Below, piece after piece: positions 1-6,816 of a stretch of 36,675 bases of DNA. This DNA is from Nocardiopsis kunsanensis DSM 44524 (lineage in GTDB: Bacteria > Actinomycetota > Actinomycetes > Streptosporangiales > Streptosporangiaceae): the NCBI RefSeq assembly GCF_000340965.1, contig NZ_ANAY01000047.1, positions 1 through 36,675 on the forward strand. The letters are read 5' to 3'. Numbering within the stretch: the first letter of the stretch is position 1; every line of letters starts with the position of its first letter. The notes beneath the pieces are model-generated. The model was not told the origin of the DNA. It made no database searches and saw nothing but the letters and a program-made list of their open reading frames with translations. Both the position numbers and the translations under genes were made by a program.

Positions 1-1197
1 GACGAGGACGAAACCGTCGACATCGGCGCAGAGATCGCCGTCATCGGCGGCGAGGGCGACGAGCCGCCCATGGACTCCGAGGCGCCCGCACCGGCCCGCA
101 CCGAGCCCACGCCCGGGCCCGAGAGCAAGCCCGAGCCCCAGCCCGCGGCCGGCACGGAGAGCGAGCCCGAGTCCGCCGCACCGGCTTCCGAGGAGAAGGG
201 GGCCGGCTCCGAGGAGGAGAAGGCCGCGAGCACCCCGTCCGTGGACGTGGGAACGCTCGACGGCACCGGCCGGTCCACCGGTACCGACGCGGCCACCGAA
301 GCCTACGTGACGCCGCTGGTGCGCAAGTTGGCCTCCGAGCACGGCGTGGACCTGGGCCGGGTCCAGGGCAGCGGCGTGGGTGGCCGTGTACGCAAGCAGG
401 ACGTGCTGCGCGCGGCTGAGGAGCAGAAGTCGGCCGCCGCCCCGGCAGCCTCCTCCGCCCCGCGCAAGACCGCCGCCGACACATCGCTGCGCGGTAGGAC
501 CGAGAAGCTCTCGCGTCTGCGCCAGTCCATCGCCGACCGCATGGTCGAGTCGCAGCGTGTGGCGGCCACCACCACACAGGTCGTCGAGGTCGACGTCAGC
601 AGGATCGCGAACCTGCGCAAGCAGGTCGCCGACCGCGACGGCTCCGCTCCGGACTTCTTCGCCTTCTTCGCGATGGCCACTGTCGAGGCGCTTCGGGTGC
701 ACCCGAAGCTCAACGCGGTCGTCGACAGCGAGAAGCAGCAGGTGACCTACCACGACGTGGAGAACCTGGCCGTGTCGGTCGACACCGAACGCGGCCTGCT
801 CGCCCCGGTGGTCAAGGACGCCTCGTCCCAGAACCTCAAGGATCTGGCCCGCACGGTCAGCGACCTGACCGAACGTGCGCACACCGGCGCGCTGGGCCCG
901 GACGAACTCACCGGGGGCACCTTCACCATCACCGAGACCGGTGCCACCGGCGCGCTGTTCGACACTCCGATCATCAACCAGCCGCAGGTGGCGGCCCTGG
1001 GCACCGGCGCGGTCGTCAAGCGCCCGGTCGTGGTCGAGGACGCCATGGGCGGCGAGGTCATCGCGGTGCGGTCGATGGTCTACCTGTCACTGGGCCACGA
1101 CCAGCGCCTGATCGACAGCGCCGACGGCGGCCGTTTCCTCCAGGCGGTCAAGGAGCGCCTGGAGAAGGGGGCTTTCGAGAACGACCTGGGCCTGTAG
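1..1197 (+). CDS. sucB: 2-oxoglutarate dehydrogenase E2 (dihydrolipoamide acyltransferase), 5' truncated
   Basis: The frame is open from base 1, so the gene starts upstream of the window. It encodes the E2 core that transfers the succinyl (or acetyl) group from lipoyl-lysine to CoA. Visible parts in order: the end of a lipoyl domain (residues 1-24), a long Glu/Pro/Ala linker (about 25-95), a peripheral-subunit-binding domain (about 102-136, YVTPLVRKLA) and the catalytic domain with DTPIINQPQVA. The product ends KGAFENDLGL, as in mycobacterial E2. The usual DHRxxDG catalytic motif reads DQRLIDS (bases 1099-1119): the catalytic His is Gln (codon 1102-1104), the Gly is Ser, and the Asp is kept. 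TITETG also replaces the usual TxTNTG. The family call is secure; whether it is an active acyltransferase is open. Confidence 0.93.
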   Translation, partial: DEDETVDIGAEIAVIGGEGDEPPMDSEAPAPARTEPTPGPESKPEPQPAAGTESEPESAAPASEEKGAGSEEEKAASTPSVDVGTLDGTGRSTGTDAATEAYVTPLVRKLASEHGVDLGRVQGSGVGGRVRKQDVLRAAEEQKSAAAPAASSAPRKTAADTSLRGRTEKLSRLRQSIADRMVESQRVAATTTQVVEVDVSRIANLRKQVADRDGSAPDFFAFFAMATVEALRVHPKLNAVVDSEKQQVTYHDVENLAVSVDTERGLLAPVVKDASSQNLKDLARTVSDLTERAHTGALGPDELTGGTFTITETGATGALFDTPIINQPQVAALGTGAVVKRPVVVEDAMGGEVIAVRSMVYLSLGHDQRLIDSADGGRFLQAVKERLEKGAFENDLGL

Positions 1198-1217
1198 GTC
1201 CGTTCACGTCGCGTCGA

Positions 1218-1255
1218 CGCGGGGTCGGGTGCCGTTCGCGGTGCCCGACCCCGCG
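1218..1255 (+). terminator. Hairpin after sucB with UUCG loop
   Basis: A 17-bp stem (two wobble pairs) is closed by a TTCG tetraloop 20 bases after the sucB stop. There is no long T-run, which is common for actinobacterial terminators. Confidence 0.8.
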
Positions 1256-1301
1256 TCCTCGTGTGGGCCCCGGTGGTGAGGACAGTCACGGCCACCCCGC
1301 A

Positions 1302-1332
1302 TTGACCTGAAGTTAAGTTGAGGTTTTAACGT
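1302..1332 (+). promoter_or_regulatory. SoxR-type promoter of the FMN reductase gene
   Basis: The sequence at 1305-1324, ACCTGAAGTTAAGTTGAGGT, matches the Escherichia coli soxS SoxR box (CCTCAAGTTAACTTGAGG) at 16 of 18 positions. It lies between a -35 TTGACC (1302-1307) and a -10 TAACGT (1327-1332) separated by 19 bp. The overlong spacer is typical of MerR-family activation. In Streptomyces coelicolor the known SoxR regulon includes an NADPH-dependent FMN reductase gene, the same type of gene found here. No soxR gene is in the window. Confidence 0.75.
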
Positions 1333-1341
1333 GGCCACGTT
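1328..1341. promoter_or_regulatory. 14-bp perfect palindrome over the -10/start region
   Basis: AACGTGGCCACGTT is its own reverse complement. It overlaps the -10 box and probable transcription start of the FMN reductase promoter. It could be a second operator or a symmetric start-site element; the protein that would bind is unknown. Confidence 0.35.
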
Positions 1342-1371
1342 GCCTGCAGCAGGACAAAGGACCCTTCACTC

Positions 1372-1935
1372 ATGAACGACCTACGGATCGCGGTGATCCT
1401 GGGCACCAACCGCAACGGCCGAACGGGGCCCGCGGTGGCACGCTGGTTCCTGGATCGTGCGTCCGAACACGAGGACGTCGACCTGGACGCCGTCGACGTC
1501 ACCGACCTCGGCCCCGGGGACGGGCACGGAGCCCCCCTGGACGGATTCGCCGCACGTGTCGCGGCAGCGGACGGCTTCGTGGTTCTCACGCCCGAGTACA
1601 ACCACGGATATCCCGGACCGCTCAAGGCCGCGATCGACTCCGCACGCCGGGAATGGTTCGCCAAACCGGTCGCCTTCGTCTCCTACGGCGGGATCTCCGG
1701 GGGCCTGCGCGCGGTGGAGCAGCTGCGGTCCGTCTTCTCGGAACTGCACGCGACCACGGTCAGGGACACGGTGAGCTTCCACGACGCCCAGGCGCTGTTC
1801 GATGCCGACGGGACCCCGACGACCCCGATGAAGGGTGCGGAGACCGCTGTACGGACCCTCATGGACCAGTTGTCCTGGTGGGCGGTGTCCTTGCGTGAGG
1901 CGCGGAGCAAGCGCCCCTACCCGGGCCTGGACTGA
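1372..1935 (+). CDS. NAD(P)H-dependent FMN reductase family protein
   Basis: A 187-residue flavodoxin-like reductase that uses NADPH to reduce FMN or quinone-type substrates in the cytoplasm. The N-terminus (AVILGTNRNGRTGPAVARWF) is the phosphate-binding loop for FMN. VVLTPEYNHGYPGPLKAAID, at about residues 73-92, is the signature of this family (PF03358). The ATG follows AAAGGA (1356-1361) at 10 nt. The gene stands alone: sucB ends upstream with a hairpin and a terminator follows. The SoxR-type promoter points to induction by redox-cycling compounds. The physiological substrate cannot be read from sequence; azo- or chromate-reductase activity are other annotations seen in this family. Confidence 0.92.
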   Translation: MNDLRIAVILGTNRNGRTGPAVARWFLDRASEHEDVDLDAVDVTDLGPGDGHGAPLDGFAARVAAADGFVVLTPEYNHGYPGPLKAAIDSARREWFAKPVAFVSYGGISGGLRAVEQLRSVFSELHATTVRDTVSFHDAQALFDADGTPTTPMKGAETAVRTLMDQLSWWAVSLREARSKRPYPGLD

Positions 1936-1966
1936 CCGCTCCCCCTCGGCTTCTCCGGGACAGTGG

Positions 1967-2001
1967 ACGGGGCGGCGCCGAGAACGGCACCGCCCCGTTT
2001 T
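1967..2001 (+). terminator. Intrinsic terminator of the FMN reductase gene
   Basis: A GC stem (ACGGGGCGG paired with CCGCCCCGT, with an inner GCCG/CGGC stem and one mismatch) is followed by TTTT at 1998-2001. Confidence 0.85.
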
Positions 2002-2346
2002 ACCCCACCAATCACCATCCCCTGATGATCCCCATCATCAAAGGCCTGCGGGCGGGGCCATGCCGATCGAGCGACAACCGGTGGCCCCGGGTGACTCCGC
2101 GCTGACGCGGAGTTCTGTGTCCCACCCTCAAAGTAGAAGACTCCGGGGCCTCCGCGCAGGGCTTCGGCAGAAAAAGACAGAAAATCTGCCGGGGGCCGGA
2201 ACCCGGCCCCCGGGGAGGCCGAGTGCGCGGCGGCCGGGAACACCTCGCCCGTGCGTGCTATTCCCCCGAACGCCCCCTTCGGCAAGGTGCGCCATCCGAC
2301 ATCCTGGGGCGAGCCTCGCATTCTGCCGGGGCGTAAGGTGGGTTTT
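2002..2346. other. 345-bp gap with two hairpins and no recognisable gene
   Basis: No convincing coding frame was found. A perfect 8-bp stem with a CTGA loop lies at 2094-2113. A perfect 11-bp GC stem lies at 2189-2213. Read on the minus strand, the second stem is followed by a T-rich tract (rc of 2164-2186), as in an intrinsic terminator for leftward transcription, although no leftward gene lies upstream of it. A possible -10, TATTCC near 2259, may serve lipB. Confidence 0.5.
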
Positions 2347-3051
2347 GTGAGTGATCTCGTTTACGCATGGCTGGGCGACGTCCCTGTCCCTTACCACCAG
2401 GGCTGGGATCTCCAGAGGCGGCTCCACCAGGACCGCGTCGCCGAACAGGTGGTCGACACCGTCCTGTTCCTCGAGCACGAACCCGTGTACACGGCAGGCA
2501 AACGCACCGGGAGGTGGGATCGTCCGATCACCGACCCCGGAGCCCCCGTCGTGGACATCGACCGAGGCGGGAAGATCACCTGGCACGGCCCCGGCCAGCT
2601 GACGGTGTACCCCATCGTCAAGCTGCCGGACCCCGTGGACGTGATCGCCTACGTCCGGATCCTGGAGGAGGCGGTGATCCGCACCATCGCGGAGTACGGC
2701 CTCACCGGGCGCCGGATCGAGGGCCGGAGCGGGGTGTGGCTCGATCCCGACCCCGAGCGCGGCCTGATCGAACGCAAGATCGCCGCGATCGGCTGCCGGA
2801 TCGCCCGCGGCGTCGGTATGCACGGGCTGGCGTTGAACTGCGACAATGACATGTCGTGGTTCGACCGCATCGTCCCGTGCGGCATCTCCGACGCAGGGGT
2901 GACCTCCCTGACGGCCGAACTGGGGCGCGACGTCACCGTCGTCGAGGTGCGTCCGCTCCTGGAACGGCATCTGGCCGATGTCCTCGGCGCGGACGGGTTC
3001 AGCCACACCGACGGTGCCGAACTGCTCTCCGGCGCCACCGCCCGTGGATGA
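2347..3051 (+). CDS. lipB: Octanoyl-[acyl carrier protein]:protein octanoyltransferase
   Basis: LipB moves the octanoyl group from ACP to the lipoyl domains of E2 subunits and GcvH, the first step of lipoate assembly. The GTG start at 2347 gives 234 residues and follows AAGGTGGG (2335-2342); a longer open frame upstream has no better start. Signatures: HEPVYTAG, the HGPGQLTVYP loop, the acyl-intermediate Lys144 in ERKIAAIGCRI and the catalytic Cys178 in PCGISDAGVTSL. These match the Cys/Lys pair of the Mycobacterium tuberculosis enzyme. lipA follows in the same direction after 93 bp, and the lipoylated target gene sucB is nearby. Confidence 0.95.
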   Translation: MSDLVYAWLGDVPVPYHQGWDLQRRLHQDRVAEQVVDTVLFLEHEPVYTAGKRTGRWDRPITDPGAPVVDIDRGGKITWHGPGQLTVYPIVKLPDPVDVIAYVRILEEAVIRTIAEYGLTGRRIEGRSGVWLDPDPERGLIERKIAAIGCRIARGVGMHGLALNCDNDMSWFDRIVPCGISDAGVTSLTAELGRDVTVVEVRPLLERHLADVLGADGFSHTDGAELLSGATARG

Positions 3052-3144
3052 CACACCACACCATGAGCTGTCCCCACCGGGACACCGCCCCCACCCGGGG
3101 CACGAGGGTCCCCGTCACGGGGCACAGAAGGGAACGGGTTCACG

Positions 3145-4092
3145 TTGACCATCGCTCCTGAGGGCCGCAAGCTACTGCGCGTGGAGGCACGCAACAGCGA
3201 GACCCCCATCGAGAAGAAGCCGCCGTGGATCAAGATCAAGGCGAAGATGGGCCCGGAGTACTCCGAGCTGCAGTCCTTGGTCAAGAAGGAGGGGCTGAAC
3301 ACGGTCTGCCAGGAGGCCGGCTGCCCCAACATCTACGAGTGCTGGGAGGACCGCGAGGCCACGTTCCTCATCGGCGGTGACCAGTGCACGCGCCGCTGCG
3401 ACTTCTGCCAGATCGCCACGGGCAAGCCCAGCCCGCTGGACCGTATGGAGCCCACCAAGGTCGCCAACTCGGTCCGGACCATGGGGCTGCGCTACGCCAC
3501 AGTGACCGGTGTGGCACGTGACGACCTCGAGGACGGCGGCGCCTGGCTCTACGCGGAGACCGTCCGCAAGATCCACGAGCTCAACCCGGACACCGGCGTC
3601 GAGGTGCTCATCCCGGACTTCAACGCCGACCCCGACCAGCTCGCCGAGGTCTTCGGTTCACGCCCGGAGGTGCTCGCGCACAACACCGAGACGGTGCCGC
3701 GGATCTTCCGGCGCATCCGCCCCGGGTTCCGCTACGAGCGCTCCCTGGACGTGATCACGCAGGCCCGCAACGACGGCCTCGTGACCAAGTCCAACCTGAT
3801 CCTGGGCATGGGTGAGACCCGTGAGGAGATCAGTGAGGCCATGCGTGACCTCGTCGAGGCCGGCTGCGACCTGCTGACCATCACCCAGTACCTGCGTCCG
3901 TCCAAGCTGCACCACCCGATCGACCGGTGGGTGAAGCCGGAGGAGTTCGTCGAACTGGGCGAGGAGGCCGAGGAGCTCGGTTTCGCCGGTGTCATGTCCG
4001 GCCCGCTGGTGCGCTCGTCCTACCGTGCCGGCCGCCTGTACCAGCAGGCCAAGGCCAAGCACGAGGCCGAGAACGCCAAGACCGACGCATAA
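3145..4092 (+). CDS. lipA: Lipoyl synthase (radical SAM)
   Basis: LipA inserts two sulfurs into protein-bound octanoyl chains and completes lipoate assembly after LipB. The 315-residue protein carries the auxiliary cluster motif Cys55-x4-Cys60-x5-Cys66 (CQEAGCPNIYEC) and the radical SAM motif Cys81-x3-Cys85-x2-Cys88 (CTRRCDFC). The conserved RSSYRAGRLY near the C-terminus supplies the serine that ligates the auxiliary cluster. The start is TTG at 3145, behind AGAAGGGA at about 11 nt; the N-terminus TIAPEGRKLLRVEARN aligns with Streptomyces LipA, which supports it. It probably forms one unit with lipB. Confidence 0.96.
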   Translation: MTIAPEGRKLLRVEARNSETPIEKKPPWIKIKAKMGPEYSELQSLVKKEGLNTVCQEAGCPNIYECWEDREATFLIGGDQCTRRCDFCQIATGKPSPLDRMEPTKVANSVRTMGLRYATVTGVARDDLEDGGAWLYAETVRKIHELNPDTGVEVLIPDFNADPDQLAEVFGSRPEVLAHNTETVPRIFRRIRPGFRYERSLDVITQARNDGLVTKSNLILGMGETREEISEAMRDLVEAGCDLLTITQYLRPSKLHHPIDRWVKPEEFVELGEEAEELGFAGVMSGPLVRSSYRAGRLYQQAKAKHEAENAKTDA

Positions 4093-4122
4093 CGGGTCCT
4101 TCGCCCGAGTCGTGATCAAGCT

Positions 4123-4150
4123 GGAACGGTGGCCTGCGGGCCACCGTTCC
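4123..4150 (+). terminator. Hairpin after lipA
   Basis: A perfect 12-bp stem (GGAACGGTGGCC with its complement) with a TGCG loop lies 30 bases past the lipA stop. It lacks a T-run. Confidence 0.7.
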
Positions 4151-4171
4151 GCATTCCACGGCGCCTCCACT

Positions 4172-4177
4172 TATCCT
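4172..4177 (+). promoter_or_regulatory. Possible -10 box of the DUF4191 gene
   Basis: TATCCT fits the actinobacterial TAnnnT -10 pattern and lies between the lipA hairpin and the DUF4191 gene. No clear -35 is visible. An isolated AGGAGG at 4231-4236 downstream has no start codon at a usable distance. Confidence 0.35.
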
Positions 4178-4302
4178 GGGAACGGAGGCGCCCGCACGCG
4201 GCGCCGATGCGCCACAGGTTGACCGCGAAGAGGAGGCAAGGCGGAAGCAGGAACGCGTGTGTTCCCGTCGGCGCGGACCGACGTACCCCGCCTGACAGCA
4301 CG

Positions 4303-5025
4303 ATGGCCAAGAAGTCCAAGGGTTCCGAGAAAACGACCAACGCTCAGGGCGGCGAGAAGGAGCCGGGCCGCCTCAAACAGATGGGGATGGTCGCCAGGAT
4401 CGTCCGCCAGCAGAGTCCGCGGACGATCCCGGTCGCGGTGATCGTCGCGTTGCTGATCTTCGCCGTCTTCGTCGGGATCGGTATTTGGACCGGCTCCTGG
4501 ATCCTGTGGCCGCTGACCGGTCTGCCCGTGGCTCTCCTGGTCGGTTTCATCATCTTCACCCGCGCGGCCCAGCGTGTGCAGTACCAGATGCTGGAAGGGC
4601 GCATGGGTGGCGGCATGGTGATCCTGCAGAACATGCGCGGAAACTGGTCGGTCGAGCCCGGTGTGACCGCCAACAAGCAGATGGACGTGGTCCACCGCGT
4701 CGTGGGGCGTCCCGGGGTGATCCTGGTCGGCGAGGGCGACCCGGGCCGGCTGCGCCCGCTCATCGCCGGGGAGAAGAAACGTGTCTCCCGCGTGGCCTAC
4801 GACACCCCCATCTACGACGTGAAGGTCGGCACCGGCGAGGACCAGGTGCCCGTCGCCAAGCTCCAGAAGACGCTGGTGAAGCTGCCGCGGAACCTGGACA
4901 AGGCCGGGACCGCCCAGCTGAACTACCGGCTCAAGGCTCTGCCCGCCTCGATGCAGATGCCCAAGGGGCCGATGCCCAAGGGCACCAAGATGCCGAAGGG
5001 TATGCGGGGCCAGCAGGGCGGCTGA
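4303..5025 (+). CDS. DUF4191 membrane protein
   Basis: A conserved actinobacterial membrane protein of unknown function, 240 residues from the ATG at 4303. A Lys-rich N-terminus (MAKKSKGSEK) precedes two adjacent transmembrane segments at about residues 46-66 and 70-88. A cytoplasmic part of about 150 residues follows (MLEGRMGGGMVILQNMRGNW, then VGRPGVILVGEGDP). The tail is a low-complexity repeat of MPKG units. The frame stays open far upstream, but homologues start at MAKK. No Shine-Dalgarno lies just before this ATG, so the start or translation mode is less certain. In many actinobacteria this gene sits between lipA and glnA; here two LCP genes lie between it and the RDD gene. Confidence 0.82.
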   Translation: MAKKSKGSEKTTNAQGGEKEPGRLKQMGMVARIVRQQSPRTIPVAVIVALLIFAVFVGIGIWTGSWILWPLTGLPVALLVGFIIFTRAAQRVQYQMLEGRMGGGMVILQNMRGNWSVEPGVTANKQMDVVHRVVGRPGVILVGEGDPGRLRPLIAGEKKRVSRVAYDTPIYDVKVGTGEDQVPVAKLQKTLVKLPRNLDKAGTAQLNYRLKALPASMQMPKGPMPKGTKMPKGMRGQQGG

Positions 5026-5055
5026 GCAGGCTCCGCCTCCGCGCCTCCTCCGCAG

Positions 5056-5093
5056 GGGCCGTGTGCGCTTCTCCGAGCGCGCACGGCCCTTTT
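5056..5093 (+). terminator. Intrinsic terminator of the DUF4191 gene
   Basis: A 13-bp stem (GGGCCGTGTGCGC with GCGCGCACGGCCC, one G-T pair) and an 8-nt loop are followed by TTTT. Confidence 0.85.
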
Positions 5094-5183
5094 CGTGTGC
5101 GGGGCCGGCTACTCCGCGCCCGGTGGGGGTCCCGCCTCCCGACCGGCCGTGTTCCCGAGCGCGAGGGGTTACCGGCCCGGACA

Positions 5184-5225
5184 CGGGCGAGGGCGGTCGC
5201 CCCTCGGGACGACCGCCCTCGCCCG
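5184..5225 (-). terminator. Long hairpin ending the LCP gene (convergent junction)
   Basis: A perfect 16-bp stem (CGGGCGAGGGCGGTCG and its complement) with a 10-nt loop, about 20 bases beyond the stop of the leftward LCP gene. It could act in both directions. Confidence 0.75.
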
Positions 5226-5245
5226 CACGCGGCAGCGGCCGGGCC

Positions 5246-6676
5246 TCACTCGCAGACGGCCTCTTCGTCGGCGGCCGTGGTGCTGCCCAGCTCGTCGAGG
5301 TCGGCGCCTCCGGAGTCGTCGGATCCGCCGCCGTCCAGGCCCACGACCGGGCCCCAGTCGGCACCGCCCATGACGAGCTCCAGGTCCCCGCCCTCGAGCT
5401 CCGGGACCTCTTCGGTGGTGGCTGTGGTCAGCGCGGAAGCCACCAGCTCGGCCTCGGCCTCCTGGCCGGGCCCGTGGTAGACGGTGGTGGCGTCCGGGGC
5501 ACGTGCCTGCGGGTTGCCGGTCCCGGTGACCGTGAAGCCCTCGGCGTTGAGCAGGGTCTCGACCTCGGAGGCCAGACCGTTGCGGCCGGTGTTGTTCAGG
5601 ACCCGCAGGGACACGTCGCCGGGTGCGGCCTCGCCACCGTCCTCGCTGCCGGAGCCGCCGCTGTCGTCCGAACCGGGCAGGACCTCTCCCGCGGCCAGTG
5701 CGCCGAGCAGGTCCTGGGCGGCGGGTTCCTGGAAGACGACCTTGTTCGGGTCGGCCGGGTGGTCGTCGACGGGGACAGTGACCATGTGCAGGTTCTCCAG
5801 GTCCACCTCCCGCATGGCCACGGCCAGCTCCATCATCACGTCCAACGTGAAGCCCTGGTCGGTGACCATGCTGTCGGTGACCGAGTCCAGGAAGTCGCGC
5901 AGAATGGTGGGTTTGGTGAGGGTCTCCCCGCTCTGGATCTCGCGCAGGATCGCGCCGACCAGCCGCTGCTGGTTCTCGATCCGGCCCAGGTCACTGCCGT
6001 ACTCGGTGCTGTCACGCGAACGCGCCAGCCCCAGGGCCTCGGAACCGTCCAGGCGTTGTTCCCCCGCCTCCAGCTGCAGGTGGGCCTTGGGATCGTCGAT
6101 CGGCTCGGGTACGCACATCTCGACACCGCCGACGCTGTCCACCATGCTCTCGAAACCGGCGAAGTCGAGGGAGACCATGTGGTCGAGGTGGACCCCGGTG
6201 ACACTCTCCACAGCGTTGCCCTGGCAGTCCAGTCCGCCGTAGCGCATGGCGTGGTTGAGCTGGTCCTGGCCGCCCGCGGAACCCGGGTACTCGTCGTTGC
6301 CCTCGCACGCGGGCAGGTCCACGACGAGGTCCCGCGGAAGGTTGACCATGGTCGCGCCGCCGTTGTCGACGTCGATACTGGCGATCATCAGCACATCGGG
6401 TCGGATGCCGTTCGCGTCGTTGTAGGAGGCGTTGTCGCCGGCACGTTCGTCCGTACCGAGCACCAGGATGTTGTGGATGCCGTCGACACTGGCGGGACGG
6501 TCGCCCCAGGCGTCGGGTTCGATCGACTCCGTGTCGAAACTGAGCGCGTCGCCGACCGTCGCGTAAGCGGCGAGGCTACCCGCGATCACCACACCCGTGG
6601 CACCGACCGCCGCCCACTGCCCCAAAGACATACCGCGTCTGAGGGACGGTTTCTTTCCTTGAGCCAAGAGGGACAC
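5246..6676 (-). CDS. LytR-CpsA-Psr (LCP) family protein with LytR_C domain, copy 1
   Basis: LCP proteins attach lipid-linked glycopolymers to peptidoglycan outside the membrane. This 476-residue copy has a short cytoplasmic N-terminus, one transmembrane helix (about residues 21-42), the LCP domain (NILVLGTDERAG, MVNLPRDLVVDLP, CVPEPIDDP, LDGSEALGLARSR) and, after a Ser/Gly/Asp linker, a LytR_C domain (VSLRVLNNTGRNGLASEVE). The usual RxxRQQ after the RxR pair reads RIENQQ, so one Arg thought to contact the pyrophosphate is missing, and the usual Tyr/Val before RxR is Leu-Ala. The start is GTG at 6676; the downstream paralogue has a similar 18-20 residue N-terminal extension, which supports it. 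It probably has its own promoter at 6758-6787. Confidence 0.9.
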   Translation of the reverse strand: MSLLAQGKKPSLRRGMSLGQWAAVGATGVVIAGSLAAYATVGDALSFDTESIEPDAWGDRPASVDGIHNILVLGTDERAGDNASYNDANGIRPDVLMIASIDVDNGGATMVNLPRDLVVDLPACEGNDEYPGSAGGQDQLNHAMRYGGLDCQGNAVESVTGVHLDHMVSLDFAGFESMVDSVGGVEMCVPEPIDDPKAHLQLEAGEQRLDGSEALGLARSRDSTEYGSDLGRIENQQRLVGAILREIQSGETLTKPTILRDFLDSVTDSMVTDQGFTLDVMMELAVAMREVDLENLHMVTVPVDDHPADPNKVVFQEPAAQDLLGALAAGEVLPGSDDSGGSGSEDGGEAAPGDVSLRVLNNTGRNGLASEVETLLNAEGFTVTGTGNPQARAPDATTVYHGPGQEAEAELVASALTTATTEEVPELEGGDLELVMGGADWGPVVGLDGGGSDDSGGADLDELGSTTAADEEAVCE

Positions 6677-6757
6677 CTGCGATTCGCTGTGGGACTGGGG
6701 AGAGCCCGCTCTGGAAGGGGAAGGCGCACGCGGGCACCGGCGGACGTATGGGGCCGG

Positions 6758-6787
6758 ATGCTACCGGAACCGGTCACTCCCTGTCAG
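6758..6787 (-). promoter_or_regulatory. Promoter of LCP copy 1
   Basis: On the minus strand CTGACA (6782-6787) and TAGCAT (6758-6763) are spaced by 18 bp, a good vegetative sigma-type promoter, giving a 5' leader of about 75 nt. Confidence 0.55.
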
Positions 6788-6798
6788 ATCACATCGGT

Positions 6799-6814
6799 CA
6801 GGGTATTGACCCTG
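6799..6814 (-). terminator. Small hairpin directly after the stop of LCP copy 2
   Basis: CAGGGT and ACCCTG form a 6-bp stem with a 4-nt loop just past the stop codon. It is weak and without a T-run, so transcription may partly continue into LCP copy 1. Confidence 0.35.
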
Positions 6815-6816
6815 GA

